Shown here: positions 37,959-48,181 of the stretch, piece by piece
Layout: every line of letters starts with the position of its first letter
Position numbering within the stretch: position 1 is the stretch's first letter
Source of the DNA: Luteibacter yeojuensis
GTDB lineage: Bacteria; Pseudomonadota; Gammaproteobacteria; Xanthomonadales; Rhodanobacteraceae
DNA: 64,000 nt
Assembly (NCBI RefSeq): GCF_000964085.1
Contig: NZ_JZRB01000003.1
Location: 185,574 to 249,573 of the forward strand
Reading direction: 5' to 3'
The notes under the pieces: model-generated
Databases searched by the model: none
What the model saw: only the letters and a program-made list of their open reading frames with translations
Told to the model about the DNA's origin: nothing
Translations under genes and position numbers: made by a program

Positions 37959-39026
37959 ATGAAACGAATCCACGCCGTGGGCGCGCTGGGCGCCCTGGCC
38001 TGCCTGCATGCCGCGCAGGCGTTGGCGCAGAACCCGAGCCCCACCGATATCCGCGCATGCTCGGCGATCGAGACCGATTCGCAGCGCCTGCTGTGCTACG
38101 ACAAGGCCGTGGGCCGCACGCAGATGCCGCAGGCGGCGAAGAAGGAAGACACGAAGGCGAACTCCGTCAGCGTCGACCTCGCCACCCGCGAATCCGGCGA
38201 CGTGGCCCGCCCGCTGTCGCTGCTCGACAGCCGCTGGGAACTCTCGCCTGAATCCAAGCTGGGCACGCTTAACCTGCGTGGCTACAAGCCGACGTACGTG
38301 CTGCCGTTCTTCGGCACCACGAACCAGAACAACACGCCGCACAGCCCGGCACCCGACCACACCGTGGCCGCGCCGCAGCAGCTCGACAACGTCGAGGCCA
38401 AGTTCCAGATCAGCCTGAAGACCAAGGCTTTCGAAAATATCTTCGGCGATAACGGCGACCTTTGGGTGGGCTACACCCAGTCGTCGCGCTGGCAGGTCTA
38501 CAACAAGGACAACTCGCGGCCGTTCCGCGAAACGAACTACGAGCCGGAAGCCCTGCTCGTGTTCAACACGCACTACAACGTGTTCGGCTGGACGGGCCGC
38601 CTGGCCAGCATCGGCATCAACCACCAGTCGAACGGCCGCCCCGACCCGCTGTCGCGCAGCTGGAACCGCGTGGTCGCCGATATCGGCTTCGAGCGCGAAG
38701 GGTGGACGGTGATGCTGCGTCCCTGGTGGCGCATCCCGGAGGCGCGCAAGGACGACGATAACCCGGATATCCAGGACTACATGGGCCGTGGCGAGGTGCA
38801 GGTGGTGCACGAGGTGGGCCGCAACGAATTCGCGCTGACGGCGCGGCATTCGTTCCGCGGCGGCGACCGCTCGCATGGTTCGCTGCGCGGCACGTGGAGC
38901 TTCCCGGTGGTGAACAACCTGCGCGGTTACCTCGAGGTGTTCAACGGGTACGGCGAGAGCATGATCGATTACAACCACCGCGCCACGTACCTGGGCGTGG
39001 GCGTGTCGCTGCTTGACTGGTATTGA
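37959..39026 (+). CDS. pldA: Outer-membrane phospholipase A
   Basis: PldA is a 12-stranded outer-membrane barrel that hydrolyses acyl chains of misplaced phospholipids and is activated by calcium-dependent dimerisation. The 355-residue precursor has a signal peptide (ALGALACLHAAQALA). The catalytic site is GINHQSNGR (His and Ser), followed by SRSWNR, which supplies the asparagine of the triad. The C-terminal strand is LGVGVSLLDWY, ending in an aromatic residue as expected for BAM recognition. An N-terminal cysteine pair (RACSAIETDSQRLLCYDKA) matches the short domain common in Xanthomonadales homologues. GGGAGAACC precedes the ATG. Confidence 0.93.
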   Translation: MKRIHAVGALGALACLHAAQALAQNPSPTDIRACSAIETDSQRLLCYDKAVGRTQMPQAAKKEDTKANSVSVDLATRESGDVARPLSLLDSRWELSPESKLGTLNLRGYKPTYVLPFFGTTNQNNTPHSPAPDHTVAAPQQLDNVEAKFQISLKTKAFENIFGDNGDLWVGYTQSSRWQVYNKDNSRPFRETNYEPEALLVFNTHYNVFGWTGRLASIGINHQSNGRPDPLSRSWNRVVADIGFEREGWTVMLRPWWRIPEARKDDDNPDIQDYMGRGEVQVVHEVGRNEFALTARHSFRGGDRSHGSLRGTWSFPVVNNLRGYLEVFNGYGESMIDYNHRATYLGVGVSLLDWY

Positions 39027-39038
39027 TCGGTAAAGAGC

Positions 39039-39095
39039 ATCGCGCGCGAGCGCGCTCCCACCCCAGGAACATGTGGGAGCGCGCTTGCGCGCGAT
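39039..39095. repeat. REP-like inverted pair after pldA
   Basis: Arms at 39039-39061 and 39073-39095 are reverse complements of 23 nt with one difference (T versus C in the central CTTG) and an 11-nt spacer. They lie between the convergent pldA and slyD genes, where no classic terminator is visible, so the hairpin may serve that role. Confidence 0.85.
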
Positions 39096-39103
39096 AGGCC
39101 ACC

Positions 39104-39586
39104 TTAGTGGTGATGGCCGCCTTCGCCGTGCACGTGGCCGTGCGAGAGTTCTTCTTCGGTGGCTTCGCGGACGTTGGTGATTTCGACGGCGAAGTGCAGG
39201 GTCTGGCCGGCGAGCGGGTGGTTGCCGTCGACGGTGACGTTATCGCCCTCGATCTTCGAGACGGTGACGTTGATGGTGCCCTGGTCGTTGCGGCCCTGGA
39301 ACTGCATGCCCGGCTGGAGGTCTTCCACGCCCTGGAACGCTGCCTTCGGCACCACCTGGATCAGCTCGGCGTGGCGCGGGCCGTAGCCTTCTTCCGGCGC
39401 CACGTCGACCTTGAACTGGTCGCCGGCCTGGCGGCCCTCGAGCGCAGCCTCGAGGCCCGGCACGATGTGGCCCTCGCCATGGATGTAGGCCAGCGGCTCG
39501 CGCCCTTCCGAGCTGTCGATGACATTGCCCTGGTCGTCGGTCAGCGTGTAGTGGAAGGAAACGACGTTGCGATTGCTGATCTGCAT
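39104..39586 (-). CDS. slyD: SlyD-type FKBP peptidyl-prolyl isomerase with metal-binding tail
   Basis: SlyD is a two-domain prolyl isomerase and chaperone; the insert-in-flap domain holds unfolded clients and the histidine-rich tail binds nickel. The 160-residue protein has FHYTLTDDQGNVIDSSEGREPLAYIHGEGHIVPGLEAAL spread over residues 11-49, the insert VVPKAAFQG to NVTVDGNHPLAGQTLHF, and the tail HGHVHGEGGHHH. The tail is short compared with E. coli SlyD. It lies between pldA and mccA, convergent with the first and divergent from the second. Confidence 0.94.
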   Translation of the reverse strand: MQISNRNVVSFHYTLTDDQGNVIDSSEGREPLAYIHGEGHIVPGLEAALEGRQAGDQFKVDVAPEEGYGPRHAELIQVVPKAAFQGVEDLQPGMQFQGRNDQGTINVTVSKIEGDNVTVDGNHPLAGQTLHFAVEITNVREATEEELSHGHVHGEGGHHH

Positions 39587-39751
39587 GAAATTCTCACTGT
39601 GGGAGGGGGTTTACCCTCCAAGGCTAAGGGGACAGGCCGTGCCGTGCAAATCCGCGTCTCGCCGGATGCTGCGCCGCAACCCGCGGCAAACACGCAATCT
39701 GCTAATTTTCCGGCTTTTCCCCCACCCCACCGCCGTGCCCCCGGGAGCCCC

Positions 39752-41746
<1,995 letters not shown>

Positions 41747-41757
41747 CCGGAGCCCGC

Positions 41758-42657
41758 ATGAACGCCTCGAACCACGTCCGCATCGTCGAAGTCGGCCCGC
41801 GCGATGGCCTGCAGAACGAAAAGGCCATGCTGCCTGCCGCGGTAAAGGTCGACTTGATCGACCGCCTTTCGGCCACCGGGTTGCAGACCATCGAAGCCAC
41901 CAGCTTCGTCAGCCCGAAGTGGGTGCCGCAGCTGGCTGACGCGGCAGAGGTGTTCGCCGCCATCCGCAAAGCACCGGGCGTGGTCTATCCGGTGCTGGTG
42001 CCCAACCTGCAGGGCTACGAACGCGCACTGGCGGTCGGGGCCACCGAGGTGGCGGTGTTCACCGCGGCATCCGAGGCGTTCAACCAGAAGAACATCAACG
42101 CCAGCATCGATGCATCCATTGACCGCTTCGTGCCGGTCATGGAACGCGCGCGCGCCGATGGCGTCGCGGTGCGTGGCTATGTTTCCACCGTGCTCGGCTG
42201 CCCCTACCAGGGCGAGGTGCCCGTGGCCGACGTGGTCCGCGTGGCGAAGCGCCTGCACGACCTCGGCTGCCACGAGGTATCGCTGGGCGACACCATCGGC
42301 GTCGGCACGCCGGCGAAGGCGCGGGCCATGCTGCGCGCCGTGGCCGCCGAGGTACCGATGGCCGCGCTGGCCGTACATTTCCACGACACCTATGGGCAGG
42401 CCCTGGCCAACATCCTCGCGTGCCTGGAGGAAGGCGTGCGCGTGGTCGACAGCGCCGTCTCCGGCACGGGCGGCTGCCCCTACGCCAGGGGCGCCACGGG
42501 CAACGTAGCGAGCGAGGATGTCGTCTACATGCTGCACGGCATGGGCATGGCCACCGGCGTCGACCTCGACCGCCTCATCGACACCGGTGCATGGCTCGCG
42601 GCGCAGTTGGGCAAGGACACCGCCAGCCGCGTCACGAGGGCCCGCACCGCCGCCTGA
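41758..42657 (+). CDS. mvaB: Hydroxymethylglutaryl-CoA lyase
   Basis: This TIM-barrel lyase splits HMG-CoA into acetyl-CoA and acetoacetate, the last step of leucine degradation. The 299-residue protein begins VRIVEVGPRDGLQNEK. The metal ligands are in VHFHDTYGQ, and the catalytic cysteine loop is SGTGGCPYARGATGN. The start lies 11 nt after the mccA stop, and CCGGAG precedes it, so both are in one operon. The double-GNAT gene follows after 19 nt. Confidence 0.96.
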   Translation: MNASNHVRIVEVGPRDGLQNEKAMLPAAVKVDLIDRLSATGLQTIEATSFVSPKWVPQLADAAEVFAAIRKAPGVVYPVLVPNLQGYERALAVGATEVAVFTAASEAFNQKNINASIDASIDRFVPVMERARADGVAVRGYVSTVLGCPYQGEVPVADVVRVAKRLHDLGCHEVSLGDTIGVGTPAKARAMLRAVAAEVPMAALAVHFHDTYGQALANILACLEEGVRVVDSAVSGTGGCPYARGATGNVASEDVVYMLHGMGMATGVDLDRLIDTGAWLAAQLGKDTASRVTRARTAA

Positions 42658-42676
42658 ATATGGCACGATCGAAGGC

Positions 42677-43651
42677 ATGGCCTCCGATCCCCTCCTCCGC
42701 CCCATCGAACCGCGCGACGATGCCCAGGTCGCCGCGGTCATCCGTTCCGTCATGCCGGAATTCGGCGCCGACGGCCCAGGCTTCGCCATCCACGACCCCG
42801 AAGTGGACACCATGTCGGCCGCTTACGCGGGCGGGCGCAAGGCGTACTTCGTGGTCGAGATCGATGGCCGCGTCGCTGGCGGTGCGGGCATCGCGCCGCT
42901 TGAGGGCGGCGATGACGAAACCTGCGAGCTGCGCAAGATGTATTTCCTCCCCGCGGCCCGCGGTACGGGCGCGGCCTCGAAGCTCATGCGGCTGTGCCTG
43001 GATGCCGCGCGCCGCGAGGGGTTCACGCGCTGCTACCTTGAAACGCTCACCGGCATGGACGCGGCCCAGGCCGTATACCTTCGCCACGGCTTCACCCGCA
43101 TCGACGCGCCCATGGGCGGCACCGGCCACTTCAGTTGCGACCGGTTCTTCCTGCGCAGCCTCAACGATGGCGACCTCATCGTGGCACCGAAGCCGCCCTC
43201 GCTCGCCTTCGCCATCGACGAGCCGGGCAAGCCCGACGTGCTGCCGCTCATCGAGCAACTGCACGGCTACCTTTCCGACCTCGACCGCCACCCGCCCGTG
43301 CCGCCCGCCGTCACGGTCGACAGCCTGCAGCGGCCGCACGTCACCTTCATGACCGCGCGCGTCGACGGCACCCCGCTCGCGTGCGGCGCCGCCCTCGATC
43401 TCGGCGACTACGTCGAACTCAAATACATGTACGTGCTACCCGCGTGCCGCGGCATGGGCCTGGGCAAGCAGATGCTCGAGGCGCTCGAAGCCCAGGTCCG
43501 CTCCGCGGGCGGCACGCTTGTGCGCCTGGAAACCGGCACCGCGCAGACCGAGTCGATCGAACTTTACGAACGCTCCGGCTACCGGCGCTGCCCGCCGTTC
43601 GGCGAGCACCGCGCGAACGCCGGCAGCATCTTCATGGAAAAGCCCCTGTGA
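42677..43651 (+). CDS. Tandem double-GNAT acetyltransferase
   Basis: The 324-residue protein is a fusion of two GNAT domains. The first (residues about 1-160) has the acetyl-CoA loop in MYFLPAARGTGAASKLM and resembles MarR-associated GNATs (ETLTGMDAAQAVYLRHGF). The second (about 165-324) has MYVLPACRGMGLGKQML and LETGTAQTESIELYERSGY. Both P-loops are intact, so both may be active. The substrate is unknown. It follows mvaB closely, and the next GNAT gene starts in its stop codon (GTGA), making three acetyltransferase domains in a row. Confidence 0.85.
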   Translation: MASDPLLRPIEPRDDAQVAAVIRSVMPEFGADGPGFAIHDPEVDTMSAAYAGGRKAYFVVEIDGRVAGGAGIAPLEGGDDETCELRKMYFLPAARGTGAASKLMRLCLDAARREGFTRCYLETLTGMDAAQAVYLRHGFTRIDAPMGGTGHFSCDRFFLRSLNDGDLIVAPKPPSLAFAIDEPGKPDVLPLIEQLHGYLSDLDRHPPVPPAVTVDSLQRPHVTFMTARVDGTPLACGAALDLGDYVELKYMYVLPACRGMGLGKQMLEALEAQVRSAGGTLVRLETGTAQTESIELYERSGYRRCPPFGEHRANAGSIFMEKPL

Positions 43652-44211
43652 TCCGCATCGCCACCGACGCCGACGCCGCGGCGTGCCACGCCATCTACGC
43701 ACCCATCGTCGAAACCAGCGCCATCACGTTCGAAACGGAACTGCCCGGCGAAGCGGCCATGCGCGAGCGCATCCGCGCCCGCCTGCAAAACCACCCGTGG
43801 CTGGTGTGGGAGGAAGGCGGCGAGGTCATCGCCTACGCCTACGCGGGGCGCTTCCGCGAGCGTGCCGCGTACGACTGGATTGCCGAGACATCCATCTACG
43901 TGCACGAGAAGGCACGCCGCCGCGGCATCGCCCGTCGCCTCTATGCCGTGCTGCTCGAGGCGATGCACCGCCAGGGCATCAACCAGGCCGTGGGCGTCAT
44001 CACCCTGCCCGGCGCCACCAGCGTCGCCATGCACGAGGCCATGGGCTTCGCGCCGGCGGGCGTGTGGCCCAAGGCCGGCTACAAGCTCGGCCAGTGGTGG
44101 GACGTGGGCGTGTGGAGCAAATTCATGGGCGAGCCCACCGTGCCGCCGGCTCCGGTGGTGCCTTTCGCGGCGCTGGCGGCAAGCGGCAGGCTGGCCGACC
44201 TGCTCGTGTAG
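43648..44211 (+). CDS. GNAT acetyltransferase, phosphinothricin acetyltransferase-like
   Basis: The 187-residue protein starts at a GTG that overlaps the previous stop. It has IRIATDADAAACHAIYAPIVETSAITFETELP, typical of the Pat/Bar/MnaT group (residues about 2-34), and the acetyl-CoA loop SIYVHEKARRRGIARRLY. WWDVGVW near the C-terminus is also a family mark. Such enzymes acetylate phosphinothricin, methionine sulfone or methionine sulfoximine; detoxification of amino-acid analogues is the likely role. The stop codon TAG is part of a downstream palindromic repeat, and the last 20 or so residues are outside the usual domain. Confidence 0.88.
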   Translation: MIRIATDADAAACHAIYAPIVETSAITFETELPGEAAMRERIRARLQNHPWLVWEEGGEVIAYAYAGRFRERAAYDWIAETSIYVHEKARRRGIARRLYAVLLEAMHRQGINQAVGVITLPGATSVAMHEAMGFAPAGVWPKAGYKLGQWWDVGVWSKFMGEPTVPPAPVVPFAALAASGRLADLLV

Positions 44212-44301
44212 GAGCCCGCCCCGTGGGCGACGCCTTTCGCGGCTCGCTACAGGGCCTGCGCGCTATCGCGAAAAGATGTCGCCCACGGTGTGGGCTCCTA
44301 C
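44208..44301. repeat. Long palindromic repeat, copy A
   Basis: This 94-nt imperfect palindrome has ends GTAGGAGC and GCTCCTAC and shares with the element at 55979-56071 the blocks GCCTTTCGCGG, GCTACAGGGCCTG and GCGAAAAGATGTCGC. Its stem arms differ from copy B but remain paired. It begins inside the stop codon of the GNAT gene. Confidence 0.85.
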
Positions 44302-44305
44302 CGCG

Positions 44306-44328
44306 ATCGCGCGCAAGCGCGCTCCCAC
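44306..44328. repeat. Single REP-like repeat
   Basis: One 23-nt copy of the ATCGC-N3-CAAG-N3-GCTCCCAC form lies directly after the long palindrome and 85 nt before the SDR start. No partner arm is nearby. Confidence 0.85.
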
Positions 44329-44413
44329 ATGGCCTTTTTTGCGGCGGCGCGGCAGCGCCGTGGGGCTGGCCTCGGCTAAACTCGCGGTTTACCCCAGCAC
44401 CCCCGGAGTTCCC

Positions 44414-45181
44414 ATGCAGCTCGACCAGGTCAAGGCCGTCATCACCGGCGGCGCCTCCGGCCTCGGCCATGCCGTGGCCCAGCGTCTCGTCGCCGCCGGC
44501 GGCCATGTCGCCCTCTTCGATGTCAATGAAGAAAAGGGCCACGCCGCCGCGGCCGCCCTTGGCCCGAACGCCAGCTTCCAGCGCACCGACGTCACCTCCG
44601 AAGAGGGCGTGGCCGCCAACGTCGCCGCCGCCGCGCAGGCCATGGGTGGCCTCAACGTGGTCGTGAACTGCGCGGGCATCCTCGGCGCGGGCCGCGTGCT
44701 CGGCAAGGAAGGCCCCATGCCGCTGTCCACCTTCAGCACCACGGTGATGGTGAACCTCGTGGGCAGCTTCAACGTGGCCAAGGCCGCGGCGCAGCTCATG
44801 CAAGGCAACGGCACCGGCGAAGACGGCGAGCGCGGCGTCATCATCAATACGGCCTCCGTGGCCGCCTACGAAGGGCAGATCGGCCAGGCCGCCTACTCCG
44901 CCTCCAAGGGTGGCGTGGTGGGCATGACCCTGCCGATGGCCCGCGAGCTGTCGCGCTTCGGCATCCGCGTCAACACCATCGCCCCGGGCATCTTCTGGAC
45001 CCCGATGGTCGACGGCATGCCGCCGCAGGTGCGGGAGTCGCTTTCCGCTTCCATCCCGTTCCCTTCGCGCCTGGGCAAGCCGGATGAGTTCGCCGACCTC
45101 GTCGCGTTCATCCTCGGTGCCCGCTACGTCAATGGCGAAACCATCCGCCTCGACGGCGCCGTGCGCCTCGCCCCGAAGTAA
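44414..45181 (+). CDS. Short-chain dehydrogenase, type II 3-hydroxyacyl-CoA dehydrogenase (HSD10)-like
   Basis: The 255-residue SDR has the NAD loop TGGASGLGHAVAQ, NCAG and the catalytic serine/tyrosine/lysine in NTASVAAYEGQIGQAAYSASKGG. The pattern INTASVAAYEGQIGQAAYSASKGGV and APGIFWTPM are characteristic of 17-beta-HSD10-like enzymes, which oxidise 2-methyl-3-hydroxybutyryl-CoA in isoleucine breakdown and other 3-hydroxyacyl-CoAs. The neighbouring leucine genes support a branched-chain role. efpL follows after 30 nt and may be co-transcribed. Confidence 0.9.
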   Translation: MQLDQVKAVITGGASGLGHAVAQRLVAAGGHVALFDVNEEKGHAAAAALGPNASFQRTDVTSEEGVAANVAAAAQAMGGLNVVVNCAGILGAGRVLGKEGPMPLSTFSTTVMVNLVGSFNVAKAAAQLMQGNGTGEDGERGVIINTASVAAYEGQIGQAAYSASKGGVVGMTLPMARELSRFGIRVNTIAPGIFWTPMVDGMPPQVRESLSASIPFPSRLGKPDEFADLVAFILGARYVNGETIRLDGAVRLAPK

Positions 45182-45211
45182 TTCCATCCCACCAAGACCG
45201 GCAACGCAGCC

Positions 45212-45775
45212 ATGAAAGCATCCGAAGTCAAGAAAGGTAACGTCGTCGAGAACGACGGCACCGTGTACCAGGTACGCGATATCGAGCGCAGCTCGCCCAG
45301 CGCGCGCGGTGGCAACGTCACGTTCCGCTTCACCCTGTACTCCATCCCCGGCAACCGCAAGTTCGACCTCAGCCTGCGCGCGGAAGACGAGCTGAAGGAA
45401 GTGGACCTCGCCCGCCGCCAGGCGAAGTTCTCGTACATGGATGGCGACGCGTTCGTCTTCATGGACGACGAGGACTACACCCAGTACACGCTCGATGCCT
45501 CCGTCGTCGGCGACAACGCGGGCTACGTGGTCGAGGACACCGACGGCTACTACGTCCAGGTCATCGACGACGCGCCGGTGGGCCTGCAGGTGCCCAGCAG
45601 CATCGTGCTCACCGTCGTCGACACGGCGCCGGAGCTCAAGGGCTCCAGCGCCACCAAGCGCAACAAGCCCGCCAGGCTCAGCACGGGCATTGAGATCCAG
45701 GTGCCGGAATACATCACCAATGGCGAAAAGGTCACGGTGAATACGCTGACGGGTGAGTTTGCTGGTCGAGCGTGA
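45212..45775 (+). CDS. efpL: Elongation factor P-like protein EfpL (YeiP)
   Basis: EfpL is an EF-P paralogue that binds stalled ribosomes and relieves arrest at proline-containing and other difficult motifs. The 187-residue three-domain protein has the tip loop SPSARGGN, with an arginine (R32) where EF-P has its modified lysine or rhamnosylated arginine. [20 protein letters not shown] and [21 protein letters not shown] are family signatures. The arginine and the longer loop separate EfpL from true EF-P. Confidence 0.95.
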   Translation: MKASEVKKGNVVENDGTVYQVRDIERSSPSARGGNVTFRFTLYSIPGNRKFDLSLRAEDELKEVDLARRQAKFSYMDGDAFVFMDDEDYTQYTLDASVVGDNAGYVVEDTDGYYVQVIDDAPVGLQVPSSIVLTVVDTAPELKGSSATKRNKPARLSTGIEIQVPEYITNGEKVTVNTLTGEFAGRA

Positions 45776-45782
45776 AGTGCGT

Positions 45783-45918
45783 GGAGGTGGGGGATGGGAA
45801 GTGGGGGCGTAACCTCGCCGGGGTGCGTTAACCTGATGTGCGTGGGTCCTGCGTTCACGAGCCTTCGGCTAACGTGTGCGCTTCGCGCTTGCGCCCCCAC
45901 TTCCCACCTCCCATCTCC
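45783..45918. repeat. 27-nt inverted repeat enclosing the FUSC leader
   Basis: Arms at 45783-45809 and 45892-45918 pair over 27 positions with two G-U pairs and one mismatch; 14 bp in a row are perfect (GGGAAGTGGGGGCG). The right arm ends 6 nt before the FUSC start codon, where a ribosome site would be expected, and no purine-rich site is otherwise visible. Confidence 0.8.
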
Positions 45919-45924
45919 CGCTCC

Positions 45925-48000
45925 ATGAATTCCCCGGCCTACTCGCTCCGCGCCAGCGTCATCGAGACGCTGGTCCGCGTAAAGCGCCCCGACGTGCCCA
46001 TGCGCGTCGCCCTGCGCAACACCGCGGCGGTCATCCTCCCGCTCGTGATCGGCACCGCCGTGGGTTACCCCGAGGTGGGCATCGGTGTGGCGGCCGGTGC
46101 GCTCGACACCATGTTCTCGGACCAGCCGGGCCCGTACCAGCAGCGGCTGAGCCGCCTGTTCCTCGCCGCGCTTTCCGCGGGGCTGGCGGGGCTGGTCGGC
46201 TTCCTCATCGGCAACGACGTGCTGCCCATGGCCGTGGCCTGCGCCGCCTGCGGCTTCTTCGGTGGCCTGCTCGTGGTGTTCGGCCCGGACATCGCGCGCG
46301 TGGGCATGACCAGCATGCTGCTGCTCGTCATCTGCGCGGCCGTGCCGAAGGATTGGCCGGGTGCCCTTGCCGGCGGTGGGCTCATCTTCGCCGGTGGCAT
46401 GCTGCTGGCGGCGTTCTCCATCGCGGCGTGGCCGCTGCAACGCTACCTGCCCGAGCGCCGCGCGCTGGCCAATGTCTACCGCGGCCTCGCCGAGCTCGCG
46501 CGCAAGCCGCAGAAAGATGGCGAAGCGCCCGGCCTCAGCGACGCCATGAACGACCTGCAAAACTTCCTGCGCGGCCGGCACCATGCCCGCGGCCGCGCCA
46601 TGGAGGCGTTCCGCGTGCTGCTCGACCTGGCCGAGCGCATCCGCCTCGAGCTCGTCGCCATGGCCGAGCTGGAAACCCGCCGCGATGGCATGGGCGAAAT
46701 GTTCCGCACCGATGCCGCGCGCGTGCTCACCGCCACCGCGGCCGCGCTCGATGCGGCCGAACCGCCCGAGAAAGCGCAGCGTGCCCTCGCCACGCTGCAG
46801 GCGAGCGAGCGCGCGCTGCTATCCTCGGCCGCGCCCGGCATGGGCCTCACCGGCCATATCCACGCGCTCTCGGGCCAGCTCGCCGCCGTGGTGCGCAACA
46901 CCAACTGGGCCGGCAGCCGCGGTGAAGAGCGCGCGCAGCGCGAGGAAACCGTGCTGCCGGAAACCCTGCGCAGCACCTCGCCGCTGGCGATGCTCCGCGC
47001 CAACATCACCCCGCATTCGGTGGCCTTCCGCCACGCGGTGCGCTGCTCGGTGGTGCTCACGCTCGCCTTCATCGTCTCGCGGCACTTCCACCTGCCGCAC
47101 GGCTACTGGCTGCCGATGACGGCCGCCATCGTGCTGCGCCCCGATTTCGCCGCCACCTTCAATTTCGGCCTGCTGCGTGTCGTCGGCACCGTGCTCGGCC
47201 TCATGCTTACCACGTTCGTGCTGCGGCTCACGCCCGATGTGTTCGCCGCGCACATCGTCGTCATGGCCGTGCTGTGCGTGGCGTTCCGCTACCTGGCTGG
47301 CGCACACTACGGCATCGCCGTGGCCGCGCTGACGGGCACGGTGGTGGTGTTGCTCTCGTTCGAGGGAGTGGACCCCTTCAACGCCATGACCGATCGCGTG
47401 CTCAACACTGCGCTGGGCAGTGCGTTCGCCCTGCTCGCCTACGTGCTGTGGCCGTCGTGGGAGCGCCACCGGGCACGCACCGCGCTCTCCGAGATGCTGT
47501 GCGCGTACGCCGATTACCTCGAGTCGCTGGTGGCCCCCGCCGACCGCGCCACCCGCCACGAAGTGCGCACCGCCACGCGCACCGCGCGCACGAACGCCCA
47601 GGCCTCGGTCGACCGCATGCGCGCCGAGCCCGGCACCCCCGCGGTACTGCAGGAACTGGCGGAGACGCTGTTCGCCAACGGCAACCGCGTCGCCCGCACG
47701 GGCATGACCCTGGAGGCGCTCATCGACGTCGACGAGGTGCCTGCTGGCTGGGAGTTCGTCGGGCCGTTCATCCACGAGGCCGCCGTGGAGCTGCGCCGGC
47801 AGGGCGATGCGCTGACCGTGGCCGAGCCGGTGGACGTACCGCCGGGCCTGCGCGACCACCAGCGCGCGCTGGTGGAGGCCATGTCGCGGCTCGCGGATCG
47901 GGATTTCGCGGAGGCCGTGGGGCGGTTGACCGATCGCTTGACGGACAACGTCGACACGATTGCCCATCTTGTTAACCGGCGGAGTTCGGCTCCGGCCTGA
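45925..48000 (+). CDS. FUSC family inner-membrane transporter (YccS/AaeB-like)
   Basis: The 691-residue protein has two clusters of transmembrane helices (residues about 30-190 and 365-520), each followed by a long cytoplasmic region. This is the internal duplication typical of the fusaric acid resistance family. HGYWLPMTAAIVLRPDFAATFNFGLLRVVGTVLG (about residues 392-425) is the conserved FUSC_2 motif. Members export aromatic acids or act with periplasmic adaptors; no adaptor gene is adjacent. The ATG at 45925 gives MNSPAYSLRAS. The stop codon overlaps a REP repeat. Confidence 0.88.
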   Translation: MNSPAYSLRASVIETLVRVKRPDVPMRVALRNTAAVILPLVIGTAVGYPEVGIGVAAGALDTMFSDQPGPYQQRLSRLFLAALSAGLAGLVGFLIGNDVLPMAVACAACGFFGGLLVVFGPDIARVGMTSMLLLVICAAVPKDWPGALAGGGLIFAGGMLLAAFSIAAWPLQRYLPERRALANVYRGLAELARKPQKDGEAPGLSDAMNDLQNFLRGRHHARGRAMEAFRVLLDLAERIRLELVAMAELETRRDGMGEMFRTDAARVLTATAAALDAAEPPEKAQRALATLQASERALLSSAAPGMGLTGHIHALSGQLAAVVRNTNWAGSRGEERAQREETVLPETLRSTSPLAMLRANITPHSVAFRHAVRCSVVLTLAFIVSRHFHLPHGYWLPMTAAIVLRPDFAATFNFGLLRVVGTVLGLMLTTFVLRLTPDVFAAHIVVMAVLCVAFRYLAGAHYGIAVAALTGTVVVLLSFEGVDPFNAMTDRVLNTALGSAFALLAYVLWPSWERHRARTALSEMLCAYADYLESLVAPADRATRHEVRTATRTARTNAQASVDRMRAEPGTPAVLQELAETLFANGNRVARTGMTLEALIDVDEVPAGWEFVGPFIHEAAVELRRQGDALTVAEPVDVPPGLRDHQRALVEAMSRLADRDFAEAVGRLTDRLTDNVDTIAHLVNRRSSAPA

Positions 48001-48116
48001 TCGCCCGCAAGCGGGCTCCCACCAGAAGCCGGAAGCCATCGCCCGCAAGCGGGCTCCCACATACAGCCGGAAGCCGGGTGGGAGGGTGGGAGGGTGGGAG
48101 CCCGCTTGCGGGCGAT
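48000..48116. repeat. Cluster of three REP-like repeats, CCG/CGG stem type
   Basis: Two direct copies at 48000-48022 and 48038-48060 and one inverted copy at 48094-48116 share the sequence ATCGCCCGCAAGCGGGCTCC-type. They differ from other copies in the window by matched changes in both stem arms. The first begins within the FUSC stop codon. The shared spacer AGCCGGAAGCC appears twice. Confidence 0.87.
48076..48098 (+). other. Potential G-quadruplex
   Basis: Six runs of GGG are separated by single bases (T or A in alternation) over 23 nt. Four runs with 1-nt loops are enough for a very stable parallel quadruplex. It lies 84 nt upstream of the ACMSD start, on the coding strand, so it would form in any leader transcript. 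Confidence 0.7.
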
Positions 48117-48181
48117 GCGCCGTGAAGGATCATGCTGCACCGCCAGAGGCGCCGGGCGGCAGCGAAGCCTAAACTCGGGCC

